This document shows, one piece after another, positions 50,849 to 51,744 of a stretch of 51,744 nt of DNA (the stretch's first letter is position 1; every line of letters starts with the position of its first letter). The notes below the pieces were generated by a model. It did no database searches and was not told the DNA's origin. It was given only the letters and a program-made list of their open reading frames with translations. This DNA comes from Streptomyces silvae (GTDB lineage Bacteria > Actinomycetota > Actinomycetes > Streptomycetales > Streptomycetaceae), in the NCBI RefSeq assembly GCF_016745505.1, contig NZ_JAERUC010000005.1, positions 1 through 51,744 of the forward strand. The letters run 5' to 3'. A program made the translations under genes and the position numbers.

Positions 50849-51744
50849 CTATCCGCCCAGCGCCTCGTGACGGGCCGCCAGGCGCGCCGCTCCCTCCTCG
50901 GTCAGCGATCCGAAGAGCCGCAGCCGGGAGATCCCGCCGTCCGGGAAGATGTCGATCCTGACGTGTGTGCCGCGCACGGGCTCCGGCAGGACGAAGCGGT
51001 GGTTCGTGTCGGGCTGGAGACGGGTGCGGGGCAGGAGCGGTGTCGGCTCGCCGTCCTCGCCGTCACGGACCGAGATCTCCGCCCAGCCCGCCGCGTTGCC
51101 CTTGAGGTAGGCGGTGTCGATCTCGACGGCCCGGATCTCGGACTGCTCCACGAGGCGGTAGCGGATCCAGTCGTTGCCCTTGTCGCGCCGGCGGCGGGTC
51201 TCCCAGCCGTCGTCCATCTTCCGGGAGCGGCCCGGCGCGATGGTGTTGGTCGCCGGGGAGTAGAAGCGGTCGGAGGCGTCCTCGACCTGGCCGCCGTTCT
51301 CCAGGGCCACCAGGTCGAACGTACCGAGGGCGGTCAGCCACGCCGGGTCGGGCGCCACCTCTCCGTGCACGCGCAGGCGGGCTATGCCTCCGTCGGGGTG
51401 CTGGTTGATCCGGAGGTGGGTGAAGCGCTGCTCGGCGTCGACGGCGAAGCCGTTGGCCGCGTGGCCGCCGACGGCCGTACGGGGGACGAGGGTCGTCCAC
51501 TTCACGTCGGGCGCGAGGAGGTCCTCGGGGGACGGGGAGCCCGGCAGCGAGGTCGCCTCGACGGAGACCGACTGCGGGTAGTTGCCCCGGAAGTGCGCGG
51601 TGTCGACGATCAGCCCGCGCACCACACCGGGGGCGCCGAGGCGTACGAGGGCCCAGTCGTGGTCCTCGTCGGTGGGGTGCGGTTCGGCAGCGCCCGTACC
51701 GCGCCGGCGGCGGGTCTCCCAGCCGTCCATGATCTTGCCCTTGT
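50849..51744 (-). CDS. alc: Allantoicase (C-terminal part, continues beyond the window)
   Basis: About 298 codons are seen; the start lies outside. Allantoicase hydrolyses allantoate to ureidoglycolate and urea in purine breakdown. The protein has two homologous jelly-roll repeats, both visible: KIMDGWETRRRRGTG...RLGAPGVVRGLIVDTAHFRGN and KMDDGWETRRRRDKG...IRAVEIDTAYLKGN, each ending with a HxRINxxPDGGIxRLRxxG block. The C-terminus LTEEGAARLAARHEALGG is normal. Confidence 0.92.
   Translation of the reverse strand, partial: KGKIMDGWETRRRRGTGAAEPHPTDEDHDWALVRLGAPGVVRGLIVDTAHFRGNYPQSVSVEATSLPGSPSPEDLLAPDVKWTTLVPRTAVGGHAANGFAVDAEQRFTHLRINQHPDGGIARLRVHGEVAPDPAWLTALGTFDLVALENGGQVEDASDRFYSPATNTIAPGRSRKMDDGWETRRRRDKGNDWIRYRLVEQSEIRAVEIDTAYLKGNAAGWAEISVRDGEDGEPTPLLPRTRLQPDTNHRFVLPEPVRGTHVRIDIFPDGGISRLRLFGSLTEEGAARLAARHEALGG

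Overview
This window comes from the chromosome of a high-GC actinomycete, almost certainly a Streptomyces. The G/C bias at third codon positions, GTG starts, four-base ATGA/GTGA gene overlaps, a gluABCD uptake operon, cytochrome P450s, NarL-type two-component genes and a Clp_N-domain regulator all fit. All assignments come from reading the sequence; no database search was possible.

Layout. (1) 1-9540, core chromosome: start of a secreted NlpC/P60 hydrolase, an SRPBCC protein, a glutamate-type ABC transporter (gluA-B-C-D), a small conserved protein, an SDR oxidoreductase, a Clp_N-domain protein with a leaderless promoter under a palindromic operator, exonuclease III, an MBL-fold hydrolase and most of pcaL (3-oxoadipate enol-lactonase fused to 4-carboxymuconolactone decarboxylase). 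(2) 9540-33796, an integrated, decaying mobile element of about 24.2 kb inserted inside pcaL. A 72-bp, 24-codon stretch of pcaL occurs at both ends. The two copies encode identical residues but differ at 14 synonymous third positions, and share an exact 13-bp core. The element therefore brought its own substitute 5' end for pcaL; the original 5' end is stranded at 33779-34084, beside its old upstream neighbour. The element holds two broken tyrosine-recombinase genes, an IS5-type transposase relic, an excisionase-like HTH protein, a TerD protein, a PucR regulator, a MarR/PP2C pair, a deazaflavin-dependent oxidoreductase and several unknown proteins. (3) 33797-51744, core chromosome again: a membrane protein, ROK kinase, a CUT2-type sugar ABC operon with a divergent GntR/oxidoreductase pair, a P450-thioesterase-P450 group, a two-component system, DMT transporter, TetR regulator, DHFR-like protein, lipoprotein, aldo/keto reductase, ABM-domain protein and allantoicase (cut by the window end).

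The most unusual content is an eight-gene, tightly overlapping operon inside the element (13981-22428) that encodes a reduced respiratory complex I: NuoA, a fused and degenerate NuoB-NuoD protein with a histidine-rich linker, then NuoH, J, K, L, M and N. There is no NuoC, E, F, G or I, and the fused protein lacks most Fe-S cluster N2 ligands. The proton-channel residues are kept in NuoL and NuoK but altered in NuoM (Glu to Asp) and NuoN (Glu to Leu). This looks like a membrane arm with a vestigial connecting arm. Its electron donor, if it has one, is not encoded nearby.
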